From Acetobacteraceae bacterium (GTDB lineage: Bacteria; Pseudomonadota; Alphaproteobacteria; Acetobacterales; Acetobacteraceae), in assembly GCA_021732665.1 (NCBI GenBank), contig JAKFUL010000025.1, forward strand, positions 1-61,776: DNA of 61,776 nucleotides, read 5' to 3'. Below the pieces are notes generated by a model, which saw nothing but the letters and a program-made list of their open reading frames with translations, did not search any database and was not told where the DNA came from. This document shows positions 26,236 through 38,410 of the stretch, piece by piece; the first letter of the stretch is position 1; every line of letters starts with the position of its first letter. Both the position numbers and the translations under genes were made by a program.

Positions 26236-28635
26236 ATGACTGAATTCAAAAGCGGCGATCTTCTCCCCGTGCTGCCGCTGCGCGATATCGTGGTTTTCCC
26301 GCACATGATCGTGCCGCTCTTCGTGGGCCGCGACAAATCCGTCCGTGCGCTGGAAGCGGTGATGCGCGATGACAAGCAGATCCTGCTCGTGGCGCAAAAG
26401 AACGCGGCGCAAGATGATCCCGGCGCCGATGATCTCTACCGCATCGGTACGGTCTCCACGGTGCTGCAACTGCTCAAGCTGCCCGACGGCACGGTGAAGG
26501 TGCTGGTTGAGGGCAGCAGGCGGGCCAAGATCGCGAGCTTCAAGGAAACCGACAATTACTTCGAGGCGGTGGCCGAAATCCTGCCCGAGGAAGCCGGCGA
26601 GCCGAAGGAGACCGAGGCACTGGCGCGCACCGTGGTCAGCCAGTTCGAGAGCTACATCAAGCTCAACAAGAAGATCGCGCCGGAGGTGCTGGTCTCGGTC
26701 AACCAGATCGACGACCCGGCCAAGCTGGCCGATACCGTCGCTTGCCACCTCTCGATCAAAATTCCCGAGAAGCAGGAACTGCTGGAGATCACCGGCGTCG
26801 CACCCCGGCTGGAGCGCGTCTTCCAGCACATGGAAGGCGAGATCGGCGTCCTGCAGGTCGAGAAGAAAATCCGCAACCGCGTCAAGCGGCAGATGGAGAA
26901 GACCCAGCGCGAGTACTATCTGAACGAGCAGCTGAAGGCGATCCAGAAGGAGCTCGGCGAAGGCGAGGAGGGCCGCGACGAGGCCGCCGAGCTGGAAGCC
27001 AAGATCCGCGAGACCAAGCTCTCCAAGGAAGCCCGCGAGAAGGCGATGGCGGAGCTGAAGAAGCTGCGCAGCATGAGCCCGATGTCGGCCGAAGCCACGG
27101 TTGTGCGCAACTATCTCGACTGGATGCTGAGCATCCCCTGGAAGAAGAAATCCAAGGTGAAGAACGACGTCGTCGCGGCCGAGGCCGTGCTCGATGCCGA
27201 TCATTATGGTCTGGACAAGGTGAAGGAGCGGATCACCGAATACCTGGCGGTGCAGTCGCGCAGCCCGAAGATCCGCGGCCCCATCCTGTGCCTGGTCGGC
27301 CCGCCCGGCGTGGGCAAGACCAGCCTGGGCAAGAGCATCGCCAAGGCCACCGGCCGCAATTTCGTGCGCATGTCGCTCGGCGGCGTGCGCGATGAGGCGG
27401 AGGTGCGCGGCCACCGCCGGACCTATATCGGCTCGATGCCCGGCAAGGTCATTCAGGGCATGAAGAAGGCCAAGACGTCCAACCCGCTCTTCCTGCTCGA
27501 CGAGATCGACAAGCTGGGCGCGGATTGGCGCGGCGACCCGTCCAGCGCGTTGCTGGAGGTGCTCGACCCCGAACAGAACGCCACCTTCGCCGACCACTAT
27601 CTGGAGGTGGATTACGACCTCTCCGACGTGATGTTCGTCACGACGGCGAACTCGCTGCGCATGCCCCAGCCCTTGCTGGACCGCATGGAGATCATCCGCA
27701 TCCCCGGCTACACCGAGGACGAAAAAGTCGAGATCGCCAAGCGCCACCTCATGCCCAAGGTGAGCGAGGCCAATGGCCTCAAGCCCACCGAATGGTCGGT
27801 GGCCGATGACGTGCTGCGCGAGTTGGTCCGCACCTACACGCGCGAAGCCGGTGTCCGCAGCCTGGAGCGTGAGATCGGCGGCCTGGCCCGCAAGGCGGTG
27901 AAGGAGATCGTGACCCTCAAGACCAAGAAGGTCGTGATCAACAAGAAGAACATGGCCAAGTATGCCGGTGTGGCCAAGTTCCGCTTCGGTGAGGCGGAGA
28001 GCGAGGACATGGTCGGCGTCGTCACCGGCCTGGCCTGGACCGAGGTGGGCGGCGATATCCTGACCATCGAGAGCGTGGTGGTGCCGGGCAAGGGCAACAT
28101 CAAGCCGACGGGCCAGCTGGGCGATGTGATGAAGGAGAGCGTGAGTGCCGCGCTGTCCTATGTCCGCAGCCGCTCCACCACCTTCGGCATCAAGCCCACG
28201 CTGTTCGAAAAACGCGACATCCACGTGCATGTGCCCGAAGGGGCGACGCCGAAGGATGGGCCTTCCGCAGGCATCGCCATGGCGACCTCCATCGTCTCGG
28301 TGCTGACCGGCATCCCCATCCGGCGGGACGTGGCGATGACGGGCGAGATCACGTTGCGTGGGCGCGTGCTGCCCATCGGCGGGTTGAAGGAAAAACTGCT
28401 TGCGGCCCTGCGCGCCGGCATCAAGACCGTCTTCATCCCCAAGGACAACGAGAAGGACTTGGCGGAGATCCCGGACAATGTGAAAAAGGGCCTGAAGATC
28501 TTTGCCGTCAGCCATGTCGACGAGGTGATCGCCCAGGCCCTGGTCCGCCCGCCCGTCGCCATCGAATGGGTGGAGCCGGAGGAGGTGCCGGCGGTGCCGG
28601 CAACCGGCGAATCGACGGTCGTGCGGCCGCATTGA
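26236..28635 (+). CDS. lon: Endopeptidase La (Lon protease)
   Basis: 799 residues. N-terminal substrate domain ([20 protein letters not shown]), coiled coil ([18 protein letters not shown]), AAA+ module with Walker [14 protein letters not shown] and Walker [13 protein letters not shown], and protease domain with the catalytic serine in [11 protein letters not shown] and lysine in [14 protein letters not shown]. Degrades misfolded and regulatory proteins. Followed by a clear Rho-independent terminator. Confidence 0.97.
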   Translation: MTEFKSGDLLPVLPLRDIVVFPHMIVPLFVGRDKSVRALEAVMRDDKQILLVAQKNAAQDDPGADDLYRIGTVSTVLQLLKLPDGTVKVLVEGSRRAKIASFKETDNYFEAVAEILPEEAGEPKETEALARTVVSQFESYIKLNKKIAPEVLVSVNQIDDPAKLADTVACHLSIKIPEKQELLEITGVAPRLERVFQHMEGEIGVLQVEKKIRNRVKRQMEKTQREYYLNEQLKAIQKELGEGEEGRDEAAELEAKIRETKLSKEAREKAMAELKKLRSMSPMSAEATVVRNYLDWMLSIPWKKKSKVKNDVVAAEAVLDADHYGLDKVKERITEYLAVQSRSPKIRGPILCLVGPPGVGKTSLGKSIAKATGRNFVRMSLGGVRDEAEVRGHRRTYIGSMPGKVIQGMKKAKTSNPLFLLDEIDKLGADWRGDPSSALLEVLDPEQNATFADHYLEVDYDLSDVMFVTTANSLRMPQPLLDRMEIIRIPGYTEDEKVEIAKRHLMPKVSEANGLKPTEWSVADDVLRELVRTYTREAGVRSLEREIGGLARKAVKEIVTLKTKKVVINKKNMAKYAGVAKFRFGEAESEDMVGVVTGLAWTEVGGDILTIESVVVPGKGNIKPTGQLGDVMKESVSAALSYVRSRSTTFGIKPTLFEKRDIHVHVPEGATPKDGPSAGIAMATSIVSVLTGIPIRRDVAMTGEITLRGRVLPIGGLKEKLLAALRAGIKTVFIPKDNEKDLAEIPDNVKKGLKIFAVSHVDEVIAQALVRPPVAIEWVEPEEVPAVPATGESTVVRPH

Positions 28636-28666
28636 TCAGTCATTCGTGATCAACGACTCGATGAAA

Positions 28667-28692
28667 GGGCGCCGGCGATGGCGCCCTTTTTT
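28667..28692 (+). terminator. Rho-independent terminator of lon
   Basis: GGGCGCC (28667-28673) pairs with GGCGCCC (28680-28686) around a 6-base loop and is followed by six T. It lies 32 bases after the lon stop. Confidence 0.85.
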
Positions 28693-28764
28693 GTGGACGG
28701 GCTGGTCAACCCCCCTGAAGGGGCAAAAAATGGCGGATTTCCGGGGATAAATCGGGGGGTGTGG

Positions 28765-28793
28765 TTGACGGCCCAAAACCGCTGCACCTAGTG
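28765..28793 (+). promoter_or_regulatory. Predicted sigma-70-type promoter of the HU gene
   Basis: TTGACG at 28765-28770 and CTAGTG at 28788-28793 are separated by 17 bases, about 55 bases before the HU start. The preceding AT-rich segment (AAAAAATGG) may act as an UP-like element. Good -35, moderate -10. Confidence 0.55.
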
Positions 28794-28850
28794 TCCAGCG
28801 AGTTTGCGGGGCCGGAATCGGCCGGCCCCTTGGTTCCCCAGGGGGGCGTG

Positions 28851-29126
28851 ATGAACAAGCAGGATCTGGTGGCCGTAGTGGCCGAGGCGGGTGACATCTC
28901 CAAGGCGAAGGCTGGTGAGGTCGTCGATGCGATTTTCGCGGCGGTAGAGGAGACGCTGAAGACCAATGGCGGCGAGGTTCGCCTGGTCGGCTTCGGCACC
29001 TTCAGCACTTCCAAGCGCAAGGCCGGCAAGGGCCGCAACCCGCGCACGGGCGAGGAGATCAAGATCCCCGCCAGCACGACCGTGCGCTTCAAGGCCGGCA
29101 AGGCCCTGAAGGACGCGGTGAACTGA
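28851..29126 (+). CDS. hup: HU family DNA-binding protein
   Basis: 91 residues. [20 protein letters not shown] at the N-terminus, [20 protein letters not shown] over the beta arm, [14 protein letters not shown] with the intercalating proline and [14 protein letters not shown] at the end. A nucleoid protein that bends DNA. Immediately downstream of lon, the common alphaproteobacterial order, but with its own promoter and terminator. Confidence 0.95.
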   Translation: MNKQDLVAVVAEAGDISKAKAGEVVDAIFAAVEETLKTNGGEVRLVGFGTFSTSKRKAGKGRNPRTGEEIKIPASTTVRFKAGKALKDAVN

Positions 29127-29149
29127 GGCCTCCCGCCTGACACCCAACA

Positions 29150-29178
29150 GCCGGTCCCGCGAGGGGCCGGCTTTTTTT
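29150..29178 (+). terminator. Rho-independent terminator of the HU gene
   Basis: GCCGGTCCC pairs with GGGGCCGGC (one mismatch) around GCGA and is followed by eight T. It lies 24 bases after the HU stop. Confidence 0.85.
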
Positions 29179-29199
29179 TCGCCCGCCACAGGAGCCGCG

Positions 29200-29874
29200 A
29201 TGACACCGCATGAGGCCATTCCCTGGATCGCCTATCCGGCGATGGACGACACCCAGCGAATCGCCGCGGCCCAGGCCTTCGCCGCCGGCATCGCCAATCG
29301 CCGCTCCTGCCGCGAGATCGGCGCGGGACCCATCCCCCGCGCGGTGATCGAGGCCGCCATCCTGGCCGCCGGCACCGCGCCCTCGGGCGCCAACCACCAG
29401 CCATGGCACTTCGCTGTCATCACCGACCCGGCCCGCAAACGCGCGATCCGCGAGGCGGCGGAGGAGGAGGAGCGCGTCTTCTACGCCGGCAAGGCCGGGC
29501 AGGAATGGCTCGAAGCGCTGGCCCCGCTCGGCACCGATGCCGATAAGGGATTCCTGGAGAAGGCCCCGGCCATCATCGCCATCTTCGGCCAGCGCCGCGG
29601 CGGCGCTGTCGAGGGCGAGATGCGGCAGAACTACTACATCACCGAAAGTGTCGGCATCGCCACCGGCTTCCTGCTGCTGGCGCTGCACGCGGCGGGGCTG
29701 GCCACGCTTACCCATACCCCAAACCCCATGCGCTTCCTCAACCGGATCTGCGAGCGGCCAGGGCATGAGAAGCCGGTGATGATGGTGGTGGTGGGCCACC
29801 CCGAGCCGCATGCCTCCATCCCCGTGCATGCCACGCGCAAGAAGCCGCTGGAGCGGATTTCCAGCTGGCTGTGA
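29200..29874 (+). CDS. Nitroreductase family protein
   Basis: 224 residues. The FMN-binding start NRRSCREI, the [15 protein letters not shown] loop, [22 protein letters not shown] and the C-terminal [13 protein letters not shown] are all present. The length and the FMN motifs suggest an FMN-dependent oxidoreductase of the nitroreductase or BluB/iodotyrosine deiodinase type. Substrate unknown. Ends 24 bases before tRNA-Val. Confidence 0.85.
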   Translation: MTPHEAIPWIAYPAMDDTQRIAAAQAFAAGIANRRSCREIGAGPIPRAVIEAAILAAGTAPSGANHQPWHFAVITDPARKRAIREAAEEEERVFYAGKAGQEWLEALAPLGTDADKGFLEKAPAIIAIFGQRRGGAVEGEMRQNYYITESVGIATGFLLLALHAAGLATLTHTPNPMRFLNRICERPGHEKPVMMVVVGHPEPHASIPVHATRKKPLERISSWL

Positions 29875-29898
29875 AATGGGCTAGGAAAGCATCCACCG

Positions 29899-29971
29899 GG
29901 GCGCTTAGCTCAGCCGGTAGAGCGCCTGCTTTACACGCAGGATGTCGGCGGTTCGAACCCGTCAGCGCCCA
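29899..29971 (+). tRNA. tRNA-Val (anticodon TAC)
   Basis: Acceptor arms GGGCGCT/AGCGCCC, D-arm GCTCAGCCGGTAGAGC, anticodon stem CCTGC/GCAGG with loop TTTACAC (TAC at 34-36), T loop TTCGAAC with stem GGCGG/CCGTC. Discriminator A; the CCA tail is not encoded (ATTCC follows). Reads GUA/GUG valine codons. Confidence 0.95.
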
Positions 29972-30015
29972 TTCCTTTTCTGCCGCCCGCCCTGGGATTT
30001 TACCCCGACCCGCGC

Positions 30016-30044
30016 TTGACACAAACCAAGCCTCCCATCATACC
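30016..30044 (+). promoter_or_regulatory. Predicted promoter of tRNA-Asp
   Basis: Perfect -35 TTGACA at 30016-30021, 17-base spacer, CATACC at 30039-30044, 14 bases before the tRNA 5' end. It suggests tRNA-Asp is transcribed independently of tRNA-Val. Confidence 0.6.
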
Positions 30045-30058
30045 CCGGCTCCTGGATT

Positions 30059-30135
<77 letters not shown>

Positions 30136-30338
30136 GTCACCTCCCACACATGTCTTGTCTTTTGCTTCGCCCATTGCCGCAAGCTCATGCCGGCGGCGGC
30201 GTTTTGCGCGCTCCGGCTATGGCGAAAGCGGCGCCGAATGGTTATGGTCCGGCCACGCTGCACCGCACCACGCCGGCTTCCCCGGCGGGGCGTGGCGCGG
30301 CCAATGCTTCACCGAAGCGCGTTGAGGGGCCACAGGGC

Positions 30339-30707
30339 ATGAATGCCAATCTGCTCGGGGAGTATTTCCCGATCCTCGTGTTCATCGGCATCGCCGGCGG
30401 AATCGCGCTGGCCATGGTCGGCGGCGCCCTGCTGGTGGCGCGCCAAAAACCCAATCCGGAAAAGCTCTCGGCCTATGAATGCGGCTTCGAGCCCTTCGAT
30501 GACACGCGCCGGCGCTTCGATGTACGCTTCTACCTCGTCGCCATCCTCTTCATCATCTTCGACCTGGAAGTGGCCTTCCTCTTCCCCTGGGCGGTGACGC
30601 TGGGGGAGATCGGCTGGCTCGGCTTCCTGTCGATGATGGGGTTCCTCAGCGTGCTGACGGTCGGTTTCATCTATGAATGGCGCAAGGGGGCGCTGGATTG
30701 GCAATGA
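30339..30707 (+). CDS. nuoA: NADH-quinone oxidoreductase subunit A
   Basis: 122 residues with three membrane helices. [43 protein letters not shown] is the conserved NuoA core, including the loop cysteine. First gene of a complete nuoA-N operon encoding proton-pumping complex I; all 14 genes are in the standard order. GAGGGG lies upstream of the ATG at 30339. The stop overlaps nuoB by 4 bases. Confidence 0.96.
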   Translation: MNANLLGEYFPILVFIGIAGGIALAMVGGALLVARQKPNPEKLSAYECGFEPFDDTRRRFDVRFYLVAILFIIFDLEVAFLFPWAVTLGEIGWLGFLSMMGFLSVLTVGFIYEWRKGALDWQ

Positions 30708-31249
30708 GCGATCTCGCTTGGAACAAGGCGGCGCTCCCTCCCGGGCCGGAGCAGGACGCGGTCATCGGCGGCATCACCGGCGAGATCGAGGATAAGGGTT
30801 TTGTCGTCGCCAATCTCGACAAGGTGGTGAACTGGGCGCGGACCGGCTCGCTCTGGCCGATGACCTTCGGCCTCGCCTGCTGCGCCGTGCCGATGATCCA
30901 CGCCTATATGGCGCGCTATGACCTCGACCGATTCGGCATCATCCCCCGCGGTTCGCCGCGGCAATCCGATGTGATGATCGTGGCCGGCACGTTGACAAAC
31001 AAGATGGCGCCGGCGCTGCGAAAGGTTTTCGATCAGATGGGCGAGCCGCGCTGGGTGATCTCGATGGGCAGCTGCGCCAATGGCGGCGGCTACTACCATT
31101 ATTCCTACGCCGTGGTGCGGGGCTGCGACCGGATCGTGCCCGTGGACATCTACGTGCCGGGCTGCCCGCCGACGGCCGAGGCGCTGGTCTATGGCATCAT
31201 GCAACTGCAGAAGAAGATCCGTCGCACCGGGACCATCCTCCGTGGTTGA
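30704..31249 (+). CDS. nuoB: NADH-quinone oxidoreductase subunit B
   Basis: 181 residues, peripheral arm. Carries the terminal N2 4Fe-4S cluster: tandem cysteines in [10 protein letters not shown], cysteine in [14 protein letters not shown] and cysteine in [33 protein letters not shown] is the conserved quinone-site strand. Overlaps nuoA and nuoC. Confidence 0.97.
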   Translation: MSDLAWNKAALPPGPEQDAVIGGITGEIEDKGFVVANLDKVVNWARTGSLWPMTFGLACCAVPMIHAYMARYDLDRFGIIPRGSPRQSDVMIVAGTLTNKMAPALRKVFDQMGEPRWVISMGSCANGGGYYHYSYAVVRGCDRIVPVDIYVPGCPPTAEALVYGIMQLQKKIRRTGTILRG

Positions 31250-31856
31250 GGCGCTGCAGGCGGCCGTGCTGGCTGTGCTCCCCGACGTCGTGCTGACCAC
31301 CGAGCGCGCGGGTGCCGAGTTGGTGCTGCATACGGGGCGCGAGGGGCTGGTGGCGTTGATGCTCCGGCTTCGCGACACGCCGGGGCTGGAGTTCGCCCAA
31401 TGCATGGACATTTGCGGTGTCGACTGGCCCGAACGCCCCGAGCGGTTCGACGTGGTCTACAACCTGCTCAGCCTCACCCTGAACCATCGCCTGCGCGTCG
31501 TCGTGCCGGCGGGCGAGGCGACGCCAGTGCCCTCGGTCGCCGGCATCTGGCCCTCGGCCACCTGGTTCGAGCGTGAGACCTGGGACATGTATGGCGTGGT
31601 CTTCGAGGGGCTCTCCGACCTGCGCCGGTTGCTCACAGATTATGGCTTCGAGGGCCACCCGCTGCGCAAGGATTTTCCCCTTAGCGGCCATGTCGAGCTG
31701 CGCTATGACGAGGAGCGCAAGCAGGTGGTCTATGAGCCGGTGTCGCTGACCCAGGATTTTCGCAGTTTCGATTTCCTGAGCCCCTGGGAGGCGATGACCA
31801 CCTTGCCGGGTGACGAGAAGGTTCACCTGAACCGGGTGGAGGGGCCGAAACCATGA
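31242..31856 (+). CDS. nuoC: NADH-quinone oxidoreductase subunit C
   Basis: 204 residues. GTG start at 31242, 8-base overlap with nuoB. The motif [14 protein letters not shown], then [19 protein letters not shown] and [21 protein letters not shown] is the 30-kDa subunit signature. Separate from nuoD, unlike the fused NuoCD of enterobacteria. Confidence 0.95.
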   Translation: MVEALQAAVLAVLPDVVLTTERAGAELVLHTGREGLVALMLRLRDTPGLEFAQCMDICGVDWPERPERFDVVYNLLSLTLNHRLRVVVPAGEATPVPSVAGIWPSATWFERETWDMYGVVFEGLSDLRRLLTDYGFEGHPLRKDFPLSGHVELRYDEERKQVVYEPVSLTQDFRSFDFLSPWEAMTTLPGDEKVHLNRVEGPKP

Positions 31857-33064
31857 GTATCACCACCACGAACCTCGCGCCCAACAAGGTTCAGGTCGAC
31901 AGCCACACGATCAATTTCGGCCCGCAGCATCCGGCGGCGCATGGCGTGCTGCGGCTCATCCTGGAGATGCAGGGCGAGATCGTCGAACGCGCCGACCCGC
32001 ATATCGGCCTGCTGCATCGCGGCACCGAGAAGTTGATCGAGTACAAGACCTACTTGCAGGCGCTGCCCTATTTCGACCGGCTGGATTACGTCAGCCCGAT
32101 GTGCATGGAGCATGCCTTCGCACTGGGGACGGAGCGGCTGCTGGGGATCGAGAAGGATATACCGGAGCGGGCGCAGTATATTCGCGTGCTGTTCTCCGAG
32201 ATCACGCGCATACTGAACCATCTGCTGAATATCACCACCTATGCCCTTGATTGCGGCGCCATCACCCCAGCGCTTTGGGGCTTCGAGCAGCGCGAACATC
32301 TGCTGGAAATGTATGAGCAGGTCAGCGGTTCGCACTACCACGCCAACTACTTCCGCCCCGGCGGCGTGGCCAAGGACCTGCCCGCCGGTATGGAGACCCG
32401 CATCGCCGCTTGGTGCGAACAATTCCCCGCCTTCATCGAAAAGCTGGAAGGGTTGTTGACCGACAACCGCATCTTCAAGCAGCGCACCGTCGATATCGGC
32501 ATCATGACGGCCGAGCAGGCGATCGAATGGGGTTTCTCCGGCCCCTGCCTGCGCGCCTCCGGCCTGCCGTGGGATCTGCGCCGGACGCAGCCATACGACG
32601 TTTATGACCGGATGGAATTCGACATCCCCGTGGGCCGCCATGGCGACTGCTATGACCGCTACCTCGTGCGCATCGCCGAAATGCGGCAGTCGTTGCGGAT
32701 CATCGACCAGTGCCTGAAGCAGATGAAGCCCGGGCCGGTGAAGGTGCTGGACAACAAGATCGCGCCGCCCAGCCGCGGCACCATGAAGCGCTCGATGGAA
32801 GCGCTGATCCATCACTTCAAGCTCTACACCGAGGGCTACCACGTGCCCGCGGGCGCGACCTATTCAGTGGTGGAGGCGCCGAAGGGCGAGTTCGGTGTCT
32901 ATCTCGTGGCGGATGGCACGAACAAACCCTATCGCTGCAAGATCCGGGCTCCGGGCTATGCCCATCTCCAGGCGATGGAGGTGCTCTCGAAGGGCCACAT
33001 GCTGGCCGATGCCGTGGCCATCATCGGCAGCCTTGATATCGTGTTCGGAGAAATCGACCGGTGA
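31853..33064 (+). CDS. nuoD: NADH-quinone oxidoreductase subunit D
   Basis: 403 residues (49-kDa subunit). [45 protein letters not shown] and the C-terminal [17 protein letters not shown] motifs are complete. Forms the quinone pocket with NuoB. Stop overlaps the GTG of nuoE. Confidence 0.97.
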   Translation: MSITTTNLAPNKVQVDSHTINFGPQHPAAHGVLRLILEMQGEIVERADPHIGLLHRGTEKLIEYKTYLQALPYFDRLDYVSPMCMEHAFALGTERLLGIEKDIPERAQYIRVLFSEITRILNHLLNITTYALDCGAITPALWGFEQREHLLEMYEQVSGSHYHANYFRPGGVAKDLPAGMETRIAAWCEQFPAFIEKLEGLLTDNRIFKQRTVDIGIMTAEQAIEWGFSGPCLRASGLPWDLRRTQPYDVYDRMEFDIPVGRHGDCYDRYLVRIAEMRQSLRIIDQCLKQMKPGPVKVLDNKIAPPSRGTMKRSMEALIHHFKLYTEGYHVPAGATYSVVEAPKGEFGVYLVADGTNKPYRCKIRAPGYAHLQAMEVLSKGHMLADAVAIIGSLDIVFGEIDR

Positions 33065-33660
33065 GTGACGAACCGACGAGCTTTGTGTTCGACGCCGAGG
33101 CGGAAGCGAACATCGCGAAAATCCTGCCCCGCTACCCCGCGGGCAAGCAGGCCAGCGCGGTGATCCCGTTGCTCTACCAGGTGCAGTATCAGATGGGCCG
33201 GCAGACCGGCAGCGCCTGGGTGCCGCGCGTGGCCATGGATATGGTGGCCGAGCGGCTGGGGATGGCGCCGATCCGCGTCTATGAGGTCGCCAGCTTCTAC
33301 TTCATGTTCAATCTCAAAAAGATGGGCCGCTACCATTTGCAGGTCTGCGGCACCACGCCATGCTGGCTACGCGGTTCGGATGACGTGCTGCGGGCCTGCA
33401 AGGACGCGGGTGGGCTGAAGGGCTATGGCGACAGCTCCGCCGATGGGCTGTTCACGCTTTCCGAGGTGGAATGCATGGGCGCCTGCGTGAACGCGCCGAT
33501 GCTCTGCATCGACGAGGATTACCACGAGGATCTGAACTACGAGCGCACGGTGGCGCTGATCGAAGCGCTGAAATCAGGCGAGCGGCCGGCACCCGGCAGC
33601 AGCATCGGCCGGCAGACCAGCGCGCCCGAAGGCGGCCCCATCGTGCTGGTGGAGGGCTGA
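33061..33660 (+). CDS. nuoE: NADH-quinone oxidoreductase subunit E
   Basis: 199 residues. Binds the N1a 2Fe-2S cluster through cysteines in [11 protein letters not shown] and [14 protein letters not shown] start at 33061 overlapping nuoD by 4 bases. The C-terminal extension ([18 protein letters not shown], low complexity) is common in alphaproteobacteria. Confidence 0.95.
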   Translation: MSDEPTSFVFDAEAEANIAKILPRYPAGKQASAVIPLLYQVQYQMGRQTGSAWVPRVAMDMVAERLGMAPIRVYEVASFYFMFNLKKMGRYHLQVCGTTPCWLRGSDDVLRACKDAGGLKGYGDSSADGLFTLSEVECMGACVNAPMLCIDEDYHEDLNYERTVALIEALKSGERPAPGSSIGRQTSAPEGGPIVLVEG

Positions 33661-33663
33661 GCC

Positions 33664-34959
33664 ATGGCATTGCACGACAAGGACCGCATCTTCACCAACC
33701 TCTACGGCACCAAGCCGTGGAACCTGGCGGCGGCGCAAATGCGCGGCGACTGGGACGGCACGGCCGCGATCATCCAGAAGGGCCGCGACTGGATCGTCAA
33801 CGAGATGAAGGAAAGCGGGCTGCGGGGACGCGGCGGCGCTGGTTTCCCCACCGGCATGAAGTGGTCCTTCATGCCCAAGGCGACCGATGGCCGGCCCTGC
33901 TACCTCGTGGTGAACGCCGATGAATCCGAGCCCGGCACCTGCAAGGACCGCGACATCATCCGCCACGATCCGCACAAGCTGATCGAGGGCTGCCTGATCG
34001 CCGGCTCCGCCATGGGCGCTTCGGCGGGCTACATCTATATTCGCGGCGAATACGCCCATGAGGCAAAAATCCTCCAGGCCGCGATCGACGAGGCCTATGG
34101 CGCCGGGCTTCTCGGCAAGAACGCCGCCGGCTCGGGCTATGATTACGAGCTCTACGTCCACCGCGGCGCCGGCGCCTATATCTGCGGCGAGGAAACCGCC
34201 CTCATCGAAAGCCTCGAAGGCAAGAAGGGCATGCCGCGGATGAAACCGCCATTCCCCGCCGCCGTCGGCCTCTATGGCTGCCCGACCACGGTGAACAATG
34301 TTGAGACCATCGCCGTGGCGCCGACCATTCTCAGGCGCGGGGCTTCGTGGTTCGCCGGCTTCGGCCGGGCGAAGAATTCAGGCACGAAAATCTTCTGCCT
34401 GCAGGGGCATGTGAACAAGCCCTGCAACGTCGAAGAGGAAATGAGCATCCCGCTGCGCGAGCTGATCGATCGCCATGCCGGCGGCGTGCGCGGGGGGTGG
34501 GACAATCTGCTGGCGGTGATCCCTGGCGGGTCGTCCACGCCGATGATCCCCAAAAGCGTCTGCGACGATGTGCTGATGGATTTCGACGCGCTGCGCGAAC
34601 ACAAGACCGGCCTCGGCACGGCAGGGGTGATCGTGATGGACAAGTCGACCGACCTGATCAAGGCCATCCAGCGCCTCTCCGCCTTCTACAAGCATGAGAG
34701 CTGCGGCCAGTGCACGCCCTGCCGCGAGGGCATGGGCTGGGTGAACAGGGTGATGCTGCGCATGGTCGAGGGGCGGGCGGAGGTTTCCGAGATCGATGTG
34801 CTGGAGCAGGTGACGCGGCAGATTGAGGGGCACACGATCTGCGCGCTCGCCGATGGCGGGGTTTGGCCGGTTCAGGGGTTGATCCGGCATTTTAGGCCGA
34901 TGATGGAAGAGCGGATTGCGGCTTATTCGGCCGCGCATGCCGTGATGGCGGCGGAGTAG
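33664..34959 (+). CDS. nuoF: NADH-quinone oxidoreductase subunit F
   Basis: 431 residues. FMN/NADH site [46 protein letters not shown], and the N3 4Fe-4S cluster in [12 protein letters not shown]. Entry point of electrons from NADH. Confidence 0.97.
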   Translation: MALHDKDRIFTNLYGTKPWNLAAAQMRGDWDGTAAIIQKGRDWIVNEMKESGLRGRGGAGFPTGMKWSFMPKATDGRPCYLVVNADESEPGTCKDRDIIRHDPHKLIEGCLIAGSAMGASAGYIYIRGEYAHEAKILQAAIDEAYGAGLLGKNAAGSGYDYELYVHRGAGAYICGEETALIESLEGKKGMPRMKPPFPAAVGLYGCPTTVNNVETIAVAPTILRRGASWFAGFGRAKNSGTKIFCLQGHVNKPCNVEEEMSIPLRELIDRHAGGVRGGWDNLLAVIPGGSSTPMIPKSVCDDVLMDFDALREHKTGLGTAGVIVMDKSTDLIKAIQRLSAFYKHESCGQCTPCREGMGWVNRVMLRMVEGRAEVSEIDVLEQVTRQIEGHTICALADGGVWPVQGLIRHFRPMMEERIAAYSAAHAVMAAE

Positions 34960-34963
34960 AGAC

Positions 34964-36916
34964 ATGGCCAAAGTCACCGTCGACGGCATCGAAGTCGAAG
35001 TCCCCAACGGCGCCTCCGTGCTGCAAGCCTGCGAGCTCGCCGGCGCCGAAATCCCGCGCTTCTGCTATCACGAACGCCTCTCCGTCGCCGGCAATTGCCG
35101 GATGTGCCTGGTCGAGGTCGAAAAGGCCCCGAAGCCCGTCGCCTCCTGCGCCTATCCCGTCATGGACGGCATGAAGGTCTTCACCGATACCCCCATGGTC
35201 CGCAACGCCCGCCGCGGCGTGATGGAGTTCCTGCTGATCAACCACCCGCTGGATTGCCCGATCTGCGACCAGGGCGGCGAGTGCGACCTGCAGGACCAGG
35301 CCATGGCCTATGGCAAGGATTCTTCTCGGTTTCAGGAACAGAAGCGGGTCGTCAAAGACAAGAATATCGGTCCGCTCATCAAGACGGTGATGACGCGCTG
35401 CATTCAGTGCACCCGCTGCATCCGCTTCGCCACCGAAGTCGCGGGGGTGCCGGAGCTTGGCGCCACCGGGCGTGGGGAATCGATGGAGGTCGGCACCTAT
35501 GTCGAAAAGGCGCTCTCCTCCGAACTCTCCGGCAACCTCATCGACATCTGCCCCGTCGGAGCACTCACCAGCCGCCCCTACGCCTTCGTCTCCCGCCCCT
35601 GGGAGCTGACGAAAACCGACAGCATCGACGTGCTGGACGCCACCGGCACCCCCATCCGCATCGACACCCGCGGCGGCGAGGTGCTGCGCATCCTCCCGCG
35701 CCAGGATGAGGCCATCAACGAGGAATGGATGGGCGACCGCGGCCGCTTTTCCTTCGACGGGCTGAAGCGGCGGCGTCTCGATCGGCCCTGGGTACGCCGG
35801 AACGGCAAACTCGCCCCCGCGACATGGGCAGAGGCGTTTTCCGAAATCGCGGCCCGCTTCAGGGGCCGGCTAGGCGCCGTGGTGGGTGACACCGTCGATG
35901 CCGAGGCCGTTTTCGCCCTCAAATCACTCATGGGCACGCTCGGCTCCGCAAACCTCGATTGCCGCCAGGCCGGCGAGGCGATCACCGGCACCCACCGCGC
36001 CCATCATCTTTTCAACACCGGCATCGCCGGAATCGAGGCCGCCGACCGGCTGCTGATCATCGGCAGCAACCCGCGCCTGGAAGCGCCGGTCATCAACGCC
36101 CGCATCCGCAAGGCGACACTGGCCGGGCTGAAAGTGGCCTATGTCGGCCCGGCCACGGACCTGACCTATGGTGCCACGAACGTCACCCTGGAAACGGATT
36201 TCCTGGCCGGCGCCGAGCGCCCCATGGTCATCCTCGGCCGCGCCGCGCTGGCCCGCCCGGATGGCGCCGGCCTGCTCGCCCGCGCCTGGGAGATGGCAAC
36301 CCCGACGCCGGAGTGGAACGGTTTCAATCTGCTCCATGCCTTCGGCGGCCAGGTCGCGGCGCTGGAACTGGGTTTTGTGCCCGGCCCTGGCGGGCTGGAC
36401 CTCGCCGCCATGATGGGCGGCGGCGTCGATGCCCTCTGGCTGCTCGGTGCCGACGGCTTCGACCCCGCGCGGATCGGCGAAAACACCTTCGTGGTCTATC
36501 AGGGCCATCATGGCGATGCAGCGGCCGCCCGGGCCGATGTCATCCTCCCCGGCGCCGCCTATACCGAAAAGGACGGCACCTGGCTGAACACCGAGGGCCG
36601 CATGCAGCGCGCCTACACCGCCGTGCTGCCGCCGGGTGAAGCCCGCGAGGACTGGAAAATCCTCCGCGCCGCCTCGGCCGCCCTGGGCAAGCCGCTGCCT
36701 TTCGACACGCTGGAACAGCTTCGCGCGCAGCACCCGCTCTTCGCCGGCATCGTCCCGGACACCGCGCTGGTCGCCCCGCCGGCCGGCGCCCTGTCCGACC
36801 TCCCCTTCGCGGCGGCGGACAAAAACTACTGGCAGGTGGACCCCATCACCCGCGCCAGCCCGACCATGGCGGCCTGCGCCCAGGCCGCCCAAACCCCAGC
36901 CATGGCGGCCGAATAG
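34964..36916 (+). CDS. nuoG: NADH-quinone oxidoreductase subunit G
   Basis: 650 residues. N-terminal ferredoxin-type 2Fe-2S site ([15 protein letters not shown]), the His-Cys3 cluster [17 protein letters not shown], a 4Fe-4S site [11 protein letters not shown], then a molybdopterin-oxidoreductase-like domain without cofactor. The linker [23 protein letters not shown] is typical. The sequence after about residue 220 is less conserved, as is normal. Confidence 0.95.
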   Translation: MAKVTVDGIEVEVPNGASVLQACELAGAEIPRFCYHERLSVAGNCRMCLVEVEKAPKPVASCAYPVMDGMKVFTDTPMVRNARRGVMEFLLINHPLDCPICDQGGECDLQDQAMAYGKDSSRFQEQKRVVKDKNIGPLIKTVMTRCIQCTRCIRFATEVAGVPELGATGRGESMEVGTYVEKALSSELSGNLIDICPVGALTSRPYAFVSRPWELTKTDSIDVLDATGTPIRIDTRGGEVLRILPRQDEAINEEWMGDRGRFSFDGLKRRRLDRPWVRRNGKLAPATWAEAFSEIAARFRGRLGAVVGDTVDAEAVFALKSLMGTLGSANLDCRQAGEAITGTHRAHHLFNTGIAGIEAADRLLIIGSNPRLEAPVINARIRKATLAGLKVAYVGPATDLTYGATNVTLETDFLAGAERPMVILGRAALARPDGAGLLARAWEMATPTPEWNGFNLLHAFGGQVAALELGFVPGPGGLDLAAMMGGGVDALWLLGADGFDPARIGENTFVVYQGHHGDAAAARADVILPGAAYTEKDGTWLNTEGRMQRAYTAVLPPGEAREDWKILRAASAALGKPLPFDTLEQLRAQHPLFAGIVPDTALVAPPAGALSDLPFAAADKNYWQVDPITRASPTMAACAQAAQTPAMAAE

Positions 36917-36917
36917 G

Positions 36918-37928
36918 ATGGACTGGTTCCTCACCACCTCGGTCGGCATCGCCGCCCTCACCGTGGCGCAGACCCTGGCCCTGCTGGTGCCCGTGCTGCT
37001 TTGCGTCGCCTACCTGACCTGGGCCGAGCGAAAAGTCCTGGCGCTGATGCAGATGCGCAAGGGGCCGAACATGGTCGGCCCCTTCGGCATGCTCCAGCCC
37101 TTCGCCGACGCGATAAAAATGCTGATGAAGGAGACGATCATCCCCTCCGGCGCCAGCCGCTACCTCTTTCTCGGCGCGCCGATGCTCACCTTCCTGCTGG
37201 CGATGATCGCCTGGGCGGTGATCCCGGTGAATGATGGCTGGGCGATCGCCGATATCAATGTCGGCATTCTCTACCTCTTCGCGGTCAGCTCGCTGGGCGT
37301 TTACGGCATCATCATCGCGGGCTGGGCGTCCAACTCTAAATACGCCTTCCTCGGCGCGCTGCGCTCGGCGGCGCAGATGGTCAGCTACGAGGTCTCGATC
37401 GGCTTCGTCATCGTCACCGTGCTGCTCTGCGTGGGCAGCCTGAACCTGACGGAAATCGTGCGGGCACAGCAGAACCTCTGGTTCGCCATTCCCCTGTTTC
37501 CGATGTTCGTGATCTTCTTCATCTCGGCACTCGCCGAAACCAACCGCGCCCCCTTCGACCTGCCCGAGGGCGAGAGCGAGCTGGTCGCCGGGTTCTTCGT
37601 CGAATATTCGTCGATGTCCTTCGCGCTGTTCTTCCTCGGCGAATACGCGAACATGATCCTGATGTCGGCGCTGACCGTCATCCTCTTTCTGGGTGGCTGG
37701 TATCCGCCTCTCGACATCGCGCCGCTGAACTGGCTGCCTGGGCCGCTCTGGTTCGCGCTCAAGGTGGCGGCGGTGCTGTTCTGCTTCATCTGGGTGCGCG
37801 CCACCTTCCCGCGCTACCGCTATGACCAGCTGATGCGTCTGGGTTGGAAGATCTTTCTGCCCTTCACGCTGTTCTGGCTGGTTCTCACCGCCTTCACACT
37901 CAAGATCATGGGGTGGCTGCCAGCATGA
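36918..37928 (+). CDS. nuoH: NADH-quinone oxidoreductase subunit H
   Basis: 336 residues, eight membrane segments. [33 protein letters not shown] and [26 protein letters not shown] are the signature loops near the quinone entrance. The start at 36918 lies 1 base after the nuoG stop; the stop overlaps nuoI by 4 bases. Confidence 0.97.
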   Translation: MDWFLTTSVGIAALTVAQTLALLVPVLLCVAYLTWAERKVLALMQMRKGPNMVGPFGMLQPFADAIKMLMKETIIPSGASRYLFLGAPMLTFLLAMIAWAVIPVNDGWAIADINVGILYLFAVSSLGVYGIIIAGWASNSKYAFLGALRSAAQMVSYEVSIGFVIVTVLLCVGSLNLTEIVRAQQNLWFAIPLFPMFVIFFISALAETNRAPFDLPEGESELVAGFFVEYSSMSFALFFLGEYANMILMSALTVILFLGGWYPPLDIAPLNWLPGPLWFALKVAAVLFCFIWVRATFPRYRYDQLMRLGWKIFLPFTLFWLVLTAFTLKIMGWLPA

Positions 37929-38410
37929 ACCTCGACCGGCTCGCCCGCTCCTTCCTGCTGGTGGAAATCGTCTCCGGCATGGCCTCCACCTTCCGGGAAA
38001 TGTTCCGGCCCAAGGCCACCATCAACTACCCCTATGAAAAAGCGCCGATCTCGCCGCGCTTCAAGGGCGAGCACGCGCTGCGCCGCTACCCCAACGGGGA
38101 AGAACGCTGCATCGCCTGCAAGCTGTGCGAAGCCATCTGCCCGGCCCAGGCCATCACCATCGAGGCCGAACCGCGCGAGGACGGCTCGCGCCGCACCACG
38201 CGCTACGACATCGACATGACGAAGTGCATCTATTGCGGGCTCTGCGAGGAAGCCTGCCCGGTGGATGCCATCGTCGAAGGCCCCAACCTCGAATTCGCCA
38301 CCGAAACGCGCGAGGAGCTGATGTACGACAAGGACCGGCTGCTCGCGAATGGCGACCGCTGGGAGCCGATCCTGGCCAAGCGCCTGGAACTGGACGCGCC
38401 CTACCGATGA
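37925..38410 (+). CDS. nuoI: NADH-quinone oxidoreductase subunit I
   Basis: 161 residues. Two 4Fe-4S motifs, [15 protein letters not shown] and [15 protein letters not shown], pass electrons from NuoG towards NuoB. N-terminal amphipathic helix ([17 protein letters not shown]). Four-base overlaps on both sides. Confidence 0.97.
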   Translation: MNLDRLARSFLLVEIVSGMASTFREMFRPKATINYPYEKAPISPRFKGEHALRRYPNGEERCIACKLCEAICPAQAITIEAEPREDGSRRTTRYDIDMTKCIYCGLCEEACPVDAIVEGPNLEFATETREELMYDKDRLLANGDRWEPILAKRLELDAPYR